The notes beneath the pieces were generated by a model. The model did not search any database. It worked only from the letters and a program-made list of their open reading frames with translations, and had not been told where the DNA came from. DNA of 64,000 nt from contig JANQLV010000059.1 of NCBI GenBank assembly GCA_028280415.1, positions 22,569-86,568 on the forward strand. The letters are read 5' to 3'. Within the stretch, counting starts at the first letter, position 1; each line of letters starts with the position of its first letter. The translations under genes were made by a program, and so were the position numbers. This document shows positions 17,286-24,929 of the stretch, piece by piece. This DNA is from Saprospiraceae bacterium. Lineage in GTDB: Bacteria > Bacteroidota > Bacteroidia > Chitinophagales > Saprospiraceae.

Positions 17286-17954
17286 TTAGAAATTAATAAA
17301 AGTGATTAGATTTATCTGGTCTCGGTTTCGGGTATTCAGGAACTGATTCATGTACCCAAACTCAAATTTGGTGTTGTTGTTCAGTTTATATCCTAATCCA
17401 AAATACAGGCGGTTTCTGTCAAAAATGATTTGCTCATCATTAAGGAAGATTTCATTATAGATCGAGACATACCAGGTCTTATCAACTATATCTGGATTAT
17501 TTACAGGAATATTTAGAGATAGAAAATATCGAAACCGCAATCGAAAATCGGCATCATCAATCCATCTTTGTTCAAACCGATAACGATGCTGTATTTTAAC
17601 TCTGTCTATAGATTGGCGTGTGATGAATTGTTGAAAAATTCTGTGTTCATCGACGTTTATTTTATCTTCTGCATTGTCAATATAATTTTGACTATGGATA
17701 AAGCCATAGCCCAAAAGCAAATTATTGTTGTTTTCGGTTAAATTGTATCCTATTCCCGTGCGTAGAAGTAGTTGTTCCAGGTCTCCAATTGCATTGTAGT
17801 TTCGGTATTGGACCTCATGATGCCAGTTCCATTTTGAATCAATCTTTTTGTTTCCAAAATAAATTAGCCAGTTTCCTAAATCGCTGTTTTGGGAATAACT
17901 GTAGGTGGGAAAAATTAAAATCAACAAGACACAGGTTGCTGAATATTTTTTCAT
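17286..17954 (-). CDS. DUF2490 outer-membrane beta-barrel protein
   Basis: A 222-residue protein with signal peptide (ATCVLLILIFPTYSYSQ) and the DUF2490 pattern: DLGNWLIYFGNKKIDSKW, WHHEVQYRNY, LLLGYGFIHSQNY, EHRIFQQFITRQ, QHRYRFEQRW and RLRFRYFLSLNIPV, ending in NLITFINF with terminal Phe. It is predicted to form an outer-membrane barrel. It is the first gene of the presumed operon with the carbonic anhydrase lipoprotein, suggesting a shared envelope role in inorganic carbon or pH handling. That link is inference from context only. Confidence 0.85.
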   Translation of the reverse strand: MKKYSATCVLLILIFPTYSYSQNSDLGNWLIYFGNKKIDSKWNWHHEVQYRNYNAIGDLEQLLLRTGIGYNLTENNNNLLLGYGFIHSQNYIDNAEDKINVDEHRIFQQFITRQSIDRVKIQHRYRFEQRWIDDADFRLRFRYFLSLNIPVNNPDIVDKTWYVSIYNEIFLNDEQIIFDRNRLYFGLGYKLNNNTKFEFGYMNQFLNTRNRDQINLITFINF

Positions 17955-18548
17955 GTTATCAGGGCAAATTGTATTGCTATTTATTTTTATAGTAAAACTA
18001 TTATAGTGTGATTTTTGTTCAAGCGTTCACAATCTTTTCACCATTTTGATTATGTCCCAATTTTCGATGATAGCTTGTTTAGTAATGACCTTTAAAAAAT
18101 GCGGAAATCCGGGTAGTATAAATAAGTTTTATGGAAAGGATTAATATTTTTTTATTTTATTTTTTTTATGTTATTTCCGAAGATGTTCAATTGCCATTCA
18201 TTTTGTCAATTAGCGAAACGACTGAAAGACCAGGGTACATATAGTTATATGAGTAAAGACTACGAAATATTAGCCAGGCATTTGTGCTCAACTAAACAGA
18301 AGGGGCAAATTTGTTCCCTTTAATGATTTTTTTGACTTATTGACATTGTTTGTAAAGCAGGTCCGTTACTTGATTTTTTAGCATATCTTGGCATATCATT
18401 TGATCCCAGATTGTCAAAACCAACCGTCCTACGCTAACCATCAAAATACTTCCAAAATTATTTTCTCCCTCCCAGAAAATTAATATGCATGTACGTCTTG
18501 AAATACATGTAGAACTACTGATTACATACACAACAAAATAAATTCACA
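17955..18548. other. Divergent intergenic region
   Basis: A 594-bp divergent AT-rich region that must carry promoters for the DUF2490 operon (-) and the T9SS cargo gene (+). A 51-codon frame at 18168-18323 lacks features I can support. No exact TANNTTTG box, repeat or RNA gene was recognised. Confidence 0.3.
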
Positions 18549-19736
18549 ATGTATCTACTTTACTCCTCTAGCCTCAAAGCTAGGACAATCATTCTATTCT
18601 TTTTAGTATCTGTTTTTAATAATCATTTAATCAGCCAGGTTACCATTGATAACTTTTCGTATACTCAATCGGTAGTTGCTTCAGGCTCCTCTGCTGCCTC
18701 GGGAACGGAAACTGATCCTGGTGCTCCTTCTTCCATCCTTGGTAGTGAACGGGATATTTTTATTCAGGGAACAAGCGGGGGATCAATTATTTTTGCTGAT
18801 GTAAGTGCGGGTACTTTTAGCTTTAATACAGCAGCAACCAATTCGGGAGATTTTTATATTATGTGGGATGGGGTAGATGGATTAGCGGGCCTGGGTGACA
18901 TTGATTATGTTGGATTGGGAGGCCAGGATTTTACTCTTGCCGGTGATGCTATTTCTTTAACCATTTCTTCCGCAGATGGTCCGGGAACCATAAACTTCGA
19001 GGTTTATACAGATGCCAGTAATAGCTCAACGTATTCTTTGGCCTATTCCGTTATCAGTAGTGGCTCACCGGTTACTTTCGATATACCCTTTTCCAGTTTT
19101 GTTACGAATTTAGGAACAGGAGCTGATTTCTCTAATGTAGGTGCGGTGGTATTATCCGGTTCTTCGGGGTCCGGCGTTGATATAGGCATGGATTTATTCA
19201 GTGTTGTACTACCTGTTGAATGGCTGGATTTTTATATTGAAAAACAGCATGGTCATCCGGTATTGAGCTGGAGTACCGCAGCAGAAATAGAAAACACTGG
19301 ATTTGAAATCCAGCGAACTGTTGATGGCAGAAATTGGGAGCGTTTAGGATTTACCGAAGGACGTGGTACTACAAATGATATTTCCAATTACTCATTCAAA
19401 GATGAATCAGCGCTTTCAGGTACTTTTTATTATCGACTCAAACAAATCGATAGCAATGGAAAAACAAATTACTCTTCAATAAGATCTATTGAGCTCACAG
19501 AATCCCGGCCTGTGGTCGAATCTGTAACATTATATCCCAACCCTGCATCGGATGTGCTCTTTATAGAGGGCCAAACCGGAACGGCAAATATTTACAATGC
19601 TTTCGGACAGCATTTGATGCAGTTTGAACTTAAAAATTTCAAAAATGAAATTAATATTGCTCATTTAATTTCGGGAATGTATATACTCGAAATTGATGCC
19701 GGAGGAGAAACAATTGTCAAAACGTTCAATAAGTAA
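18549..19736 (+). CDS. Secreted protein with T9SS C-terminal sorting domain
   Basis: A 395-residue exported protein. After a signal peptide (about residues 1-30) comes a beta-rich region, about 35-220, with short GSG/SSGSG turns. A fibronectin-type-III-like linker typical of T9SS cargo follows (LSWSTAAEIENTGFEIQR, YYRLKQIDSNGKTNYS). The last 80 residues are a type A sorting domain: VTLYPNPASDVLFIEG, IYNAFGQHL, ISGMYILEI and VKTFNK. It should be exported by the type IX secretion system and end up on the surface or released. The N-terminal domain has no family I recognise. Linker and tail match the proteins at 44345 and, for the tail, 49662. Confidence 0.85.
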   Translation: MYLLYSSSLKARTIILFFLVSVFNNHLISQVTIDNFSYTQSVVASGSSAASGTETDPGAPSSILGSERDIFIQGTSGGSIIFADVSAGTFSFNTAATNSGDFYIMWDGVDGLAGLGDIDYVGLGGQDFTLAGDAISLTISSADGPGTINFEVYTDASNSSTYSLAYSVISSGSPVTFDIPFSSFVTNLGTGADFSNVGAVVLSGSSGSGVDIGMDLFSVVLPVEWLDFYIEKQHGHPVLSWSTAAEIENTGFEIQRTVDGRNWERLGFTEGRGTTNDISNYSFKDESALSGTFYYRLKQIDSNGKTNYSSIRSIELTESRPVVESVTLYPNPASDVLFIEGQTGTANIYNAFGQHLMQFELKNFKNEINIAHLISGMYILEIDAGGETIVKTFNK

Positions 19737-19806
19737 AATTTTGAAGCTCAGAGCATATTAGGAAAATATTAATTGATCTGCAAATGCCATTATGATGAAT
19801 TAAAAA

Positions 19807-19841
19807 TCCCGAAATTCAATTTGAACTTCGGGACTTTTTTA
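19807..19841 (+). terminator. Rho-independent terminator of the T9SS cargo gene
   Basis: TCCCGAA at 19807-19813 pairs with TTCGGGA at 19827-19833, followed directly by C and a run of six T. It lies about 70 bp after the stop codon. Confidence 0.8.
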
Positions 19842-19956
19842 TTTTATACGGTATAAAAATGTTTTGAGAAATAAAAAACTATCTCTAAATCACTAGTTTA
19901 AAATAAATACATTGAATAAATAAGCTTATTAAATGCAAATTAAATATGACGGGAAT

Positions 19957-20421
19957 TTATTGTTTTATACAAGTAGCTGTGCAGTTATCGGTTCCACTTG
20001 AATTAGAGGCCGTATAAATTATAGTTAAAGTATTTCCAGATATACTTCCGGTTCCGGAAAACGTAATTCCATTTTTTGTATCATTGATGCTCAAATTATC
20101 CCCGTTTACTGTTGCTAAAACACCTTCCCCAAAATCTCCTAAATTTTGTAAAACTATAGATGATACGCTGGAAGCAGATTCAGTAACATTCATAGTCCAG
20201 CTCCAGTTACCGGAAGTACAATTCTCATTTGCTTGAAAGTTACCAATAAATTTGTCTCTGGCATAAGTACAAGTGCCATCATCCTCATCTGCATCATTGT
20301 TATAGTTTTCAGCCTCTGGGTCTGTACAACCTTTAACGGGATCATCTTTACAAGAGGATATAGAACCAATAATAAAGAAAGATGTCAACATTAAAATTAA
20401 TAAGCGTGTTTTTTTGTTCAT
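19957..20421 (-). CDS. Lipoprotein with GCTDPxAxNYN calcium-type motif
   Basis: A 154-residue lipoprotein with lipobox ISSC (Cys 24). Just after it comes GCTDPEAENYNNDADEDDGT and a Cys-Tyr end, the short acidic, Cys-bounded motif very common in Bacteroidota surface proteins and probably a small metal- or disulfide-stabilised module. The remaining roughly 100 residues alternate strands (ASSVSSIVLQNLGDF, DNLSINDTKNGITFSGTGSISGNTLTIIY), like lipocalin-like domains in this phylum. It ends in a second Cys pair (NCTATCIKQ). Function unknown. A divergent gap separates it from the T9SS gene terminator. Confidence 0.65.
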   Translation of the reverse strand: MNKKTRLLILMLTSFFIIGSISSCKDDPVKGCTDPEAENYNNDADEDDGTCTYARDKFIGNFQANENCTSGNWSWTMNVTESASSVSSIVLQNLGDFGEGVLATVNGDNLSINDTKNGITFSGTGSISGNTLTIIYTASNSSGTDNCTATCIKQ

Positions 20422-20598
20422 TATAATAGATTTAAAGGGTTATATAAAACCTAAAGATAAAATATATTTTAAATAGCGGATAAGAAATTACAATAGTTAA
20501 TATGAGCGAAAATATATTTTTTTATTTATCAAACAAGAACATGCCTTGGACGAAAACCGAAAAAAATAATGGGATATAAAATATGGAAAAGCAAGGGG

Positions 20599-20955
20599 CT
20601 AATTTAATTTGTGGAGATAAATATTGGAAAGGGCTAGTATTGCTATAAAAAAGACGAGCAGGATAGAAATAGCGATAGAATCTTTGTGGACTATGTGAGC
20701 AATCAGAGCCGTTATAAAAAAGCATCCGACTCCCGCATAAGCCCATTCTTTTACCTGTAAGGGAACCAGGGGGATTAATAAGATACAAACTGCAATAACC
20801 TTCATGATTGCCAGTTGTATTCTAAAGAAATCCGGAAAACCCAATTCGCGGAACCCTTTGATAGCAGAAGCCTGGAAGAAATAAGTGTAGGCACTCCATA
20901 AGAGAATTACGGAAAGTAAAATTGTACTAATCCAGTAAATCATTTTGATTTTCAT
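20599..20955 (-). CDS. DoxX-like membrane protein
   Basis: A 118-residue four-helix membrane protein. It carries the DoxX-like pattern: ILLSVILLWSAYTYFFQASAIKGFRELGFPDFFRIQLAIMKVIAVCILLIP, a short loop KEWAYAGVGCFFITALIAH, and a C-terminal helix. FRELGFP..FR..L...K is the family hallmark. DoxX-like proteins are widespread small quinone-associated or unassigned membrane proteins. The specific role here cannot be read. Stand-alone gene on the minus strand. Confidence 0.82.
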   Translation of the reverse strand: MKIKMIYWISTILLSVILLWSAYTYFFQASAIKGFRELGFPDFFRIQLAIMKVIAVCILLIPLVPLQVKEWAYAGVGCFFITALIAHIVHKDSIAISILLVFFIAILALSNIYLHKLN

Positions 20956-21273
20956 TTTCGAACTCAGGAATATTTTATGCAGTAAATATAGTTTTTAAAT
21001 AGGCTTTTAGTAAAAATTTTTGACTAATCCTGCTGGCGACTTATAATGCGCCTTATTTCCGCTCATCCATCGCAACCTGGTTTGGATAAAACGGACTTCA
21101 GAGCTGTTTTAATCATAGCAGATTAAATAAGTTGGATGAGTGAATAATCCCTGAGCGTATTGGTATGGCTCAGATTGAAGCAAGTCACCGTTTAATTCTT
21201 CTCCGACAGGTGGCTTTTTGGTTTCCCAAACTTATGCTATATTGCGCCTTTTTATGGATCAAGCTTTCTAAAA
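20956..21273. other. Divergent intergenic region
   Basis: A 318-bp region between the DoxX-like gene (-) and the VOC gene (+). TATATTGCG at about 21239 resembles a degenerate -7 box upstream of the VOC gene. No other feature recognised. Confidence 0.3.
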
Positions 21274-22341
21274 ATGGATAAGAAAATTATATATGGGATA
21301 CAGCAAATTGGGGTAGGGGTAGATAATGCGGATAAATCTTTTGAATGGTATGCTAAAAATCTGGGGGCGGATGTGGCTGTTTTTGATGATAACAATGTGG
21401 CGACTTATATGGCTCCATACATGGGAGGCGAACCACATGAAAAAAGAGCTATTCTTGCAATGAATTTGCAAGGGGGAAGTGGTTATGAGATTTGGCAATA
21501 CATCGACCGAACTCCTGCGGCACCAAAAGAGCCAATAGAATTGGGAGATTTAGGGATCAACATCGCTATTATAAAATCAAAAGACATTGAAAAAAGTTAT
21601 GAACGCCTAAAAGGAAAAGGCGTAAATATTATTTCTGATATCAAGGAAGAGCCGGATACTTACCGGAGTTTTTATATCAGGGACCCGAATGATAGTATTT
21701 TAAAAATCAAGGAGTTTGAAAACTGGTATCAGGATAATGGGAAAGATTTGGGAGGTACTTACAGTTGTGTTATCGGGGTTTCGGATATTGATACTTCTAT
21801 GAAATTATATGCAGATGTATTGGGCTACGATGTGGTTATTTATGATAAAACGGAATCTTTTGCCGATTTATCTGATCTGCCAAGAGGGAAAGAACGATTC
21901 CGAAGAGTTTTACTGGGACATAAGCCCGGACGTCAGGGAGGCTTTGCCAAACTGTTGGGAGAAAGTCAGATTGAATTGATTGAGTGTAAGGATTCCAAAC
22001 CCAGGAAAATTTTTGCGGATCGTTACTGGGGAGATATTGGTTTTATCCATCTCTGCTTCGATGTCAGGCATATGAAAGCTTTGGTTCAGGAATGTGCCGA
22101 TAAAGGTTTCCCTTTCAAGGTCTTAAGTGATGAAACCTTTCAAATGGGGGAAGCAAATGGTCACTGGGGTTATATCGAAGACCCGGATGGGACATTGATT
22201 GAGTTTGTAGAAACCCATAAAGTACCCTTAATCAAAGCACTCAATTTTAATATTCATCTAAAAAACCGCGATCCACGAAAACCGCTTCCCAACTGGCTAA
22301 TTAAAGCAATGCGCTTTAAAAGAGTCAAGTTTAAGGATTAA
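21274..22341 (+). CDS. Two-domain VOC (glyoxalase/dioxygenase superfamily) protein
   Basis: A 355-residue protein with two vicinal-oxygen-chelate domains. Domain 1 (about 8-150): IQQIGVGVDNADKSFEWYAKNLGADVAVFDD and FYIRDPNDSILKIKEF. Domain 2 (about 165-315): VIGVSDIDTSMKLYADVLGYDVVIYD, GDIGFIHLCFDV and GYIEDPDGTLIEFVETHK. The second domain keeps the His and Glu positions expected of a metal site (IHLCFDV, LIEFVE). In layout it resembles 4-hydroxyphenylpyruvate dioxygenase and other extradiol enzymes, but the signature C-terminal helix of HPPD is missing. The substrate is not assignable. Confidence 0.82.
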   Translation: MDKKIIYGIQQIGVGVDNADKSFEWYAKNLGADVAVFDDNNVATYMAPYMGGEPHEKRAILAMNLQGGSGYEIWQYIDRTPAAPKEPIELGDLGINIAIIKSKDIEKSYERLKGKGVNIISDIKEEPDTYRSFYIRDPNDSILKIKEFENWYQDNGKDLGGTYSCVIGVSDIDTSMKLYADVLGYDVVIYDKTESFADLSDLPRGKERFRRVLLGHKPGRQGGFAKLLGESQIELIECKDSKPRKIFADRYWGDIGFIHLCFDVRHMKALVQECADKGFPFKVLSDETFQMGEANGHWGYIEDPDGTLIEFVETHKVPLIKALNFNIHLKNRDPRKPLPNWLIKAMRFKRVKFKD

Positions 22342-22385
22342 AGGTTGATCAGCGCCAATGCCTGAGCTTTCAGCAGATGAGTACA

Positions 22386-23390
22386 TCAATATTCTACTAC
22401 GATCTTTCCGAAGTGTGAACCGGATTCCTGATAGCGGAAAGCTTCGGCTAATTCTTCCAGAGCGAAGCTTTTATCTATGATGGGTTTAAGCCCATTGATA
22501 TTGATGGCCTTTACCATTTTTTCCTGCATTTCCCGGCTGCCGACCGCGAGCCCCGTCATACGCAGGTGCTTAAAAAATAACTTTGGAAAAGTAATTTCTC
22601 CTTTCCGGCCATTGCCCAAAATACCGATAGAAGCAATATGACCACCGATGGCTGCTGCTTCAATTGATTGCTTCATAGTAGAACCTCCACCCACATCGAG
22701 GACATGGTCAACACCACCACCAGTCATTTTGGAAATGGTCTTTCCCCAGCGCTCATCGTTTTTATAGTTAACTACTGCTGCCGCACCCATCGATTTTAGT
22801 TTTTCCGCTTTCTCATCTGACGAAGTAGTTGCATAAACTTTTGCTCCGGCAGCAATTGCCATTTGCAATGCAAAAATGGACATACCACCGGTTCCTTCAA
22901 TTAATACTTTATCTCCGGCCTGTAGATTTCCCTCGACCATCAATCCGCGCCAGGCCGTTAGCGCAGCGCAGGGCAGGGTAGCGGCTTCGGCATAGGAATA
23001 TCCTTCCGGAATTCTTGTTAAGGCAGAAGCAGGTACACAGGAAGCTTCTACTGCAAATCCGTCAACCATCTCTCCCGAGAGGCCGGCCATTTTCAATAAG
23101 GTGGGTTTACCCTCTATCCAGCCCTGAAAAAACATTGACATTACCTGGTCACCGACTTCCCAATCGAGCACATTGCTTCCCAGAGCGATAATTTCCCCGG
23201 CACCATCCGACATGGGAATTCTGCCATCCGCAACCGGAATAGCACCTGTTGCGACCAGATAATCGTGAAAATTCAGGGAAGTAGCGTGCCAGCGCACTAA
23301 TACTTCTCCTTCCCGGGGTTCGGGCATTGTTTTTTCGATTACTTCCAATTTATCCAAACCACCGGGGCTTTTGACGACTATGGCTTTCAT
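22386..23390 (-). CDS. Zinc-independent MDR oxidoreductase (quinone reductase-like)
   Basis: A 334-residue medium-chain dehydrogenase/reductase. N-terminal GroES-like domain: AIVVKSPGGLDKLEVIEKTMPEPREGEVLVRW, SLNFHDYLVATG and PMSDGAGEIIALGSNV. Rossmann domain: GDKVLIEGTGGMSIFALQMAIAAGAKVYATTSSDEK (the GTGGMS glycine turn). The catalytic-zinc Cys/His pattern of classical alcohol dehydrogenases is missing (NFHDY replaces the CH.D motif), so it is likely a zinc-free NAD(P)H-dependent reductase of quinones or enones. It converges with the VOC gene, with 44 bp between them. Confidence 0.85.
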   Translation of the reverse strand: MKAIVVKSPGGLDKLEVIEKTMPEPREGEVLVRWHATSLNFHDYLVATGAIPVADGRIPMSDGAGEIIALGSNVLDWEVGDQVMSMFFQGWIEGKPTLLKMAGLSGEMVDGFAVEASCVPASALTRIPEGYSYAEAATLPCAALTAWRGLMVEGNLQAGDKVLIEGTGGMSIFALQMAIAAGAKVYATTSSDEKAEKLKSMGAAAVVNYKNDERWGKTISKMTGGGVDHVLDVGGGSTMKQSIEAAAIGGHIASIGILGNGRKGEITFPKLFFKHLRMTGLAVGSREMQEKMVKAININGLKPIIDKSFALEELAEAFRYQESGSHFGKIVVEY

Positions 23391-23586
23391 ATTTTCTAAT
23401 TTTTGCTAAAGGTAAAAAAGAAATCAAATTTGCCGATCTTTCGAAAGTTGAATCTTGAAAGTAGAAGGATGAAAAGCAACATCAGAGGTTAAAAAGACGT
23501 AAATTGCGAACGGATGAACAAAAGTACTGATTTAAGTGTCTTTTTACTTTTCATTACGTCAAATCAATAAACAGATAAAATAGAAG

Positions 23587-24315
23587 ATGATGGATAAAGA
23601 GTCCTTTAACAAATTATGGAAAATGATTGGATTGAGATACAAATCTCATCCCTGGCATGGAATAGAAATCGGTGAAAAAGCACCGGAACTGGTTACATCC
23701 TTTATTGAGGTGATCCCTTCGGATACGGTAAAATATGAGGTGGATAAAACCACCGGCTATCTAAAAATCGACCGGCCCCAAAAGTTCTCCAATATTGTAC
23801 CCGCTTTGTATGGCTTTATACCTCAAACGCTCTGTACCAAGCATGTTGCTGAGTACTGTATGGAACAAACCGGAAGAAAAGAGATCAAAGGCGATAATGA
23901 TCCGCTGGATATTTGTGTACTTACGGAGCGGGAAGTAACCCATGGTAATATTATTGTGCATGCTATTCCAATTGGAGGTTTTAGAATGATTGATGGGGGA
24001 GAAGCTGACGATAAAATTATTGCGGTCCTGAGAAGTGATGAGGTCTATGGCAATTGGGACGATGTATCCGATATGCCGACAACTATTTTGAATCGACTTC
24101 AGCATTATTTCCTTACTTATAAGCAGTTGCCCGGAGAACAGCAAAAATGTGAGATTACTCATGTTTACGGCCGGGAAGAAGCACATGAAGTAATCCGTAG
24201 AAGTCAAAAAGATTATGATAATACTTATGGTAACCTAGAGGAAGCGCTTTCAATAACAATGTTGGAGGCTTTTCAATTTGCCCAGCGTCGCCAGGATATC
24301 ATGAAGACGCTTTAA
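23587..24315 (+). CDS. ppa: Inorganic pyrophosphatase (family I)
   Basis: A 242-residue soluble pyrophosphatase that hydrolyses PPi to drive biosynthesis. The family I signature is exact: DNDPLDI within KGDNDPLDICVLTE (about residues 101-114). Flanking metal and substrate residues are visible: YEVDKTTGYLKIDRP, YGFIPQTLC, IDGGEADDKIIAV and HYFLTYKQLP. It is longer than the roughly 175-residue E. coli enzyme, with extra N- and C-terminal helices as in a Bacteroidota/eukaryote-like subgroup. Translation may start at either of the two adjacent ATGs. A strong terminator follows. Confidence 0.93.
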   Translation: MMDKESFNKLWKMIGLRYKSHPWHGIEIGEKAPELVTSFIEVIPSDTVKYEVDKTTGYLKIDRPQKFSNIVPALYGFIPQTLCTKHVAEYCMEQTGRKEIKGDNDPLDICVLTEREVTHGNIIVHAIPIGGFRMIDGGEADDKIIAVLRSDEVYGNWDDVSDMPTTILNRLQHYFLTYKQLPGEQQKCEITHVYGREEAHEVIRRSQKDYDNTYGNLEEALSITMLEAFQFAQRRQDIMKTL

Positions 24316-24335
24316 AATAAAGGAAATAGCAAATG

Positions 24336-24380
24336 CCAGGTATAAGCATTAAAATAAGCTTGTACCTGGTTTTTGTTTTT
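24336..24380 (+). terminator. Rho-independent terminator of ppa
   Basis: CCAGGTATAAGC at 24336-24347 pairs with GCTTGTACCTGG at 24358-24369 (12 bp with one G-U pair), followed by TTTTTGTTTTT. Confidence 0.9.
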
Positions 24381-24609
24381 ATACTTTCAACTTTCCTTTC
24401 GAGTTAATCGACTATTGCCTTTTATATTCAATCCTACTCGTTTCTTCTTTTCCGAAAATTACACATCCTGAATTTTATATTTGATTTAATGCCCTCTTGA
24501 ATGTATTAATATATTATGCCTTTGTTATTGCATTAGCAATGCACTTCGCTTCACGTCCATTTTTAATTCCTGTCCCGGACGATTTTTCTACATTTTTCGG
24601 CCTTTTTTA

Positions 24610-24634
24610 AGGACTACCCCGATATGCTGGGGAG
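24610..24634. repeat. Palindromic element, copy 1
   Basis: AGGACTACCCCGATATGC (18 nt) followed by TGGGGAG. The same 18 nt recur at 27443-27460, followed by CGGGTAG. CCCC and GGGG form the core of a short hairpin here, with outer GGAC/GTCC pairing to 24640. Located about 140 bp upstream of the small peptide gene. Confidence 0.6.
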
Positions 24635-24751
24635 CTGTCCCTTTAAGTTGCAGTCATTTGGCAAGATACTCTGCTATCTGGTGGCTGCAGACACTGGCTT
24701 TAGAGTTTCCTGCGATTACAACCCATTTCTTAATTATTAAATTTTTTTACA

Positions 24752-24892
24752 ATGGAAAAAATAATCATTAAAAAATCGCAAATAGAAATTGAAGTCACAC
24801 CACTTACGGATGTTCAAATGAGAAGGATTACAGGTGGGGGATCAGACTCGAATAATGATATCGTGATCATTGATATTATTACTCCGGCCTAA
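24752..24892 (+). CDS. Small double-glycine leader peptide (bacteriocin/RiPP-precursor-like)
   Basis: A 46-codon gene with ATG at 24752 and TAA at 24890-24892. The product starts MEKIIIKKSQIEIEV, continues TPLTDVQMRRITGGG and ends with the acidic, Ile-rich core SDSNNDIVIIDIITPA. The L..D..M..I.GG pattern is the classic double-glycine leader recognised by C39 peptidase/ABC exporters and used by bacteriocins and many Bacteroidota ribosomally made peptides. The core lacks Cys, and no modification or export gene is adjacent, so the mature product and its processing are unknown. It is followed at once by a good terminator, which supports a real short transcript. Confidence 0.65.
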   Translation: MEKIIIKKSQIEIEVTPLTDVQMRRITGGGSDSNNDIVIIDIITPA

Positions 24893-24898
24893 GGCAAA

Positions 24899-24929
24899 GA
24901 GGGAGGCCTCAAACTTCGGGGCCTCTTTC
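24899..24929 (+). terminator. Terminator of the small peptide gene
   Basis: GAGGCC at 24903-24908 pairs with GGCCTC at 24920-24925, followed by TTTC. It lies 10 nt after the stop codon of the 46-codon gene and overlaps the 3' end of the convergent gene at 24928. Confidence 0.7.

Larger units (their letters stand above)
24316..24751. other. Intergenic region upstream of the GG-leader peptide gene
   Basis: A 436-bp region with the ppa terminator, then a stretch at about 24575-24720 that is visibly richer in G and C than its surroundings. This contains the palindromic element at 24610-24634 and nested pairings (TGCAG with CTGCA around AGATA with TATCT, about 24646-24690). It could be a structured 5' leader of the small peptide gene or a small RNA. 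No RNA family recognised. Confidence 0.35.

Noticed and set aside
18168..18323. 51-codon frame in the DUF2490/T9SS intergenic region
   Set aside because: No recognisable motif, signal or ribosome-binding context, and the region must hold two promoters. Not supportable as a gene.
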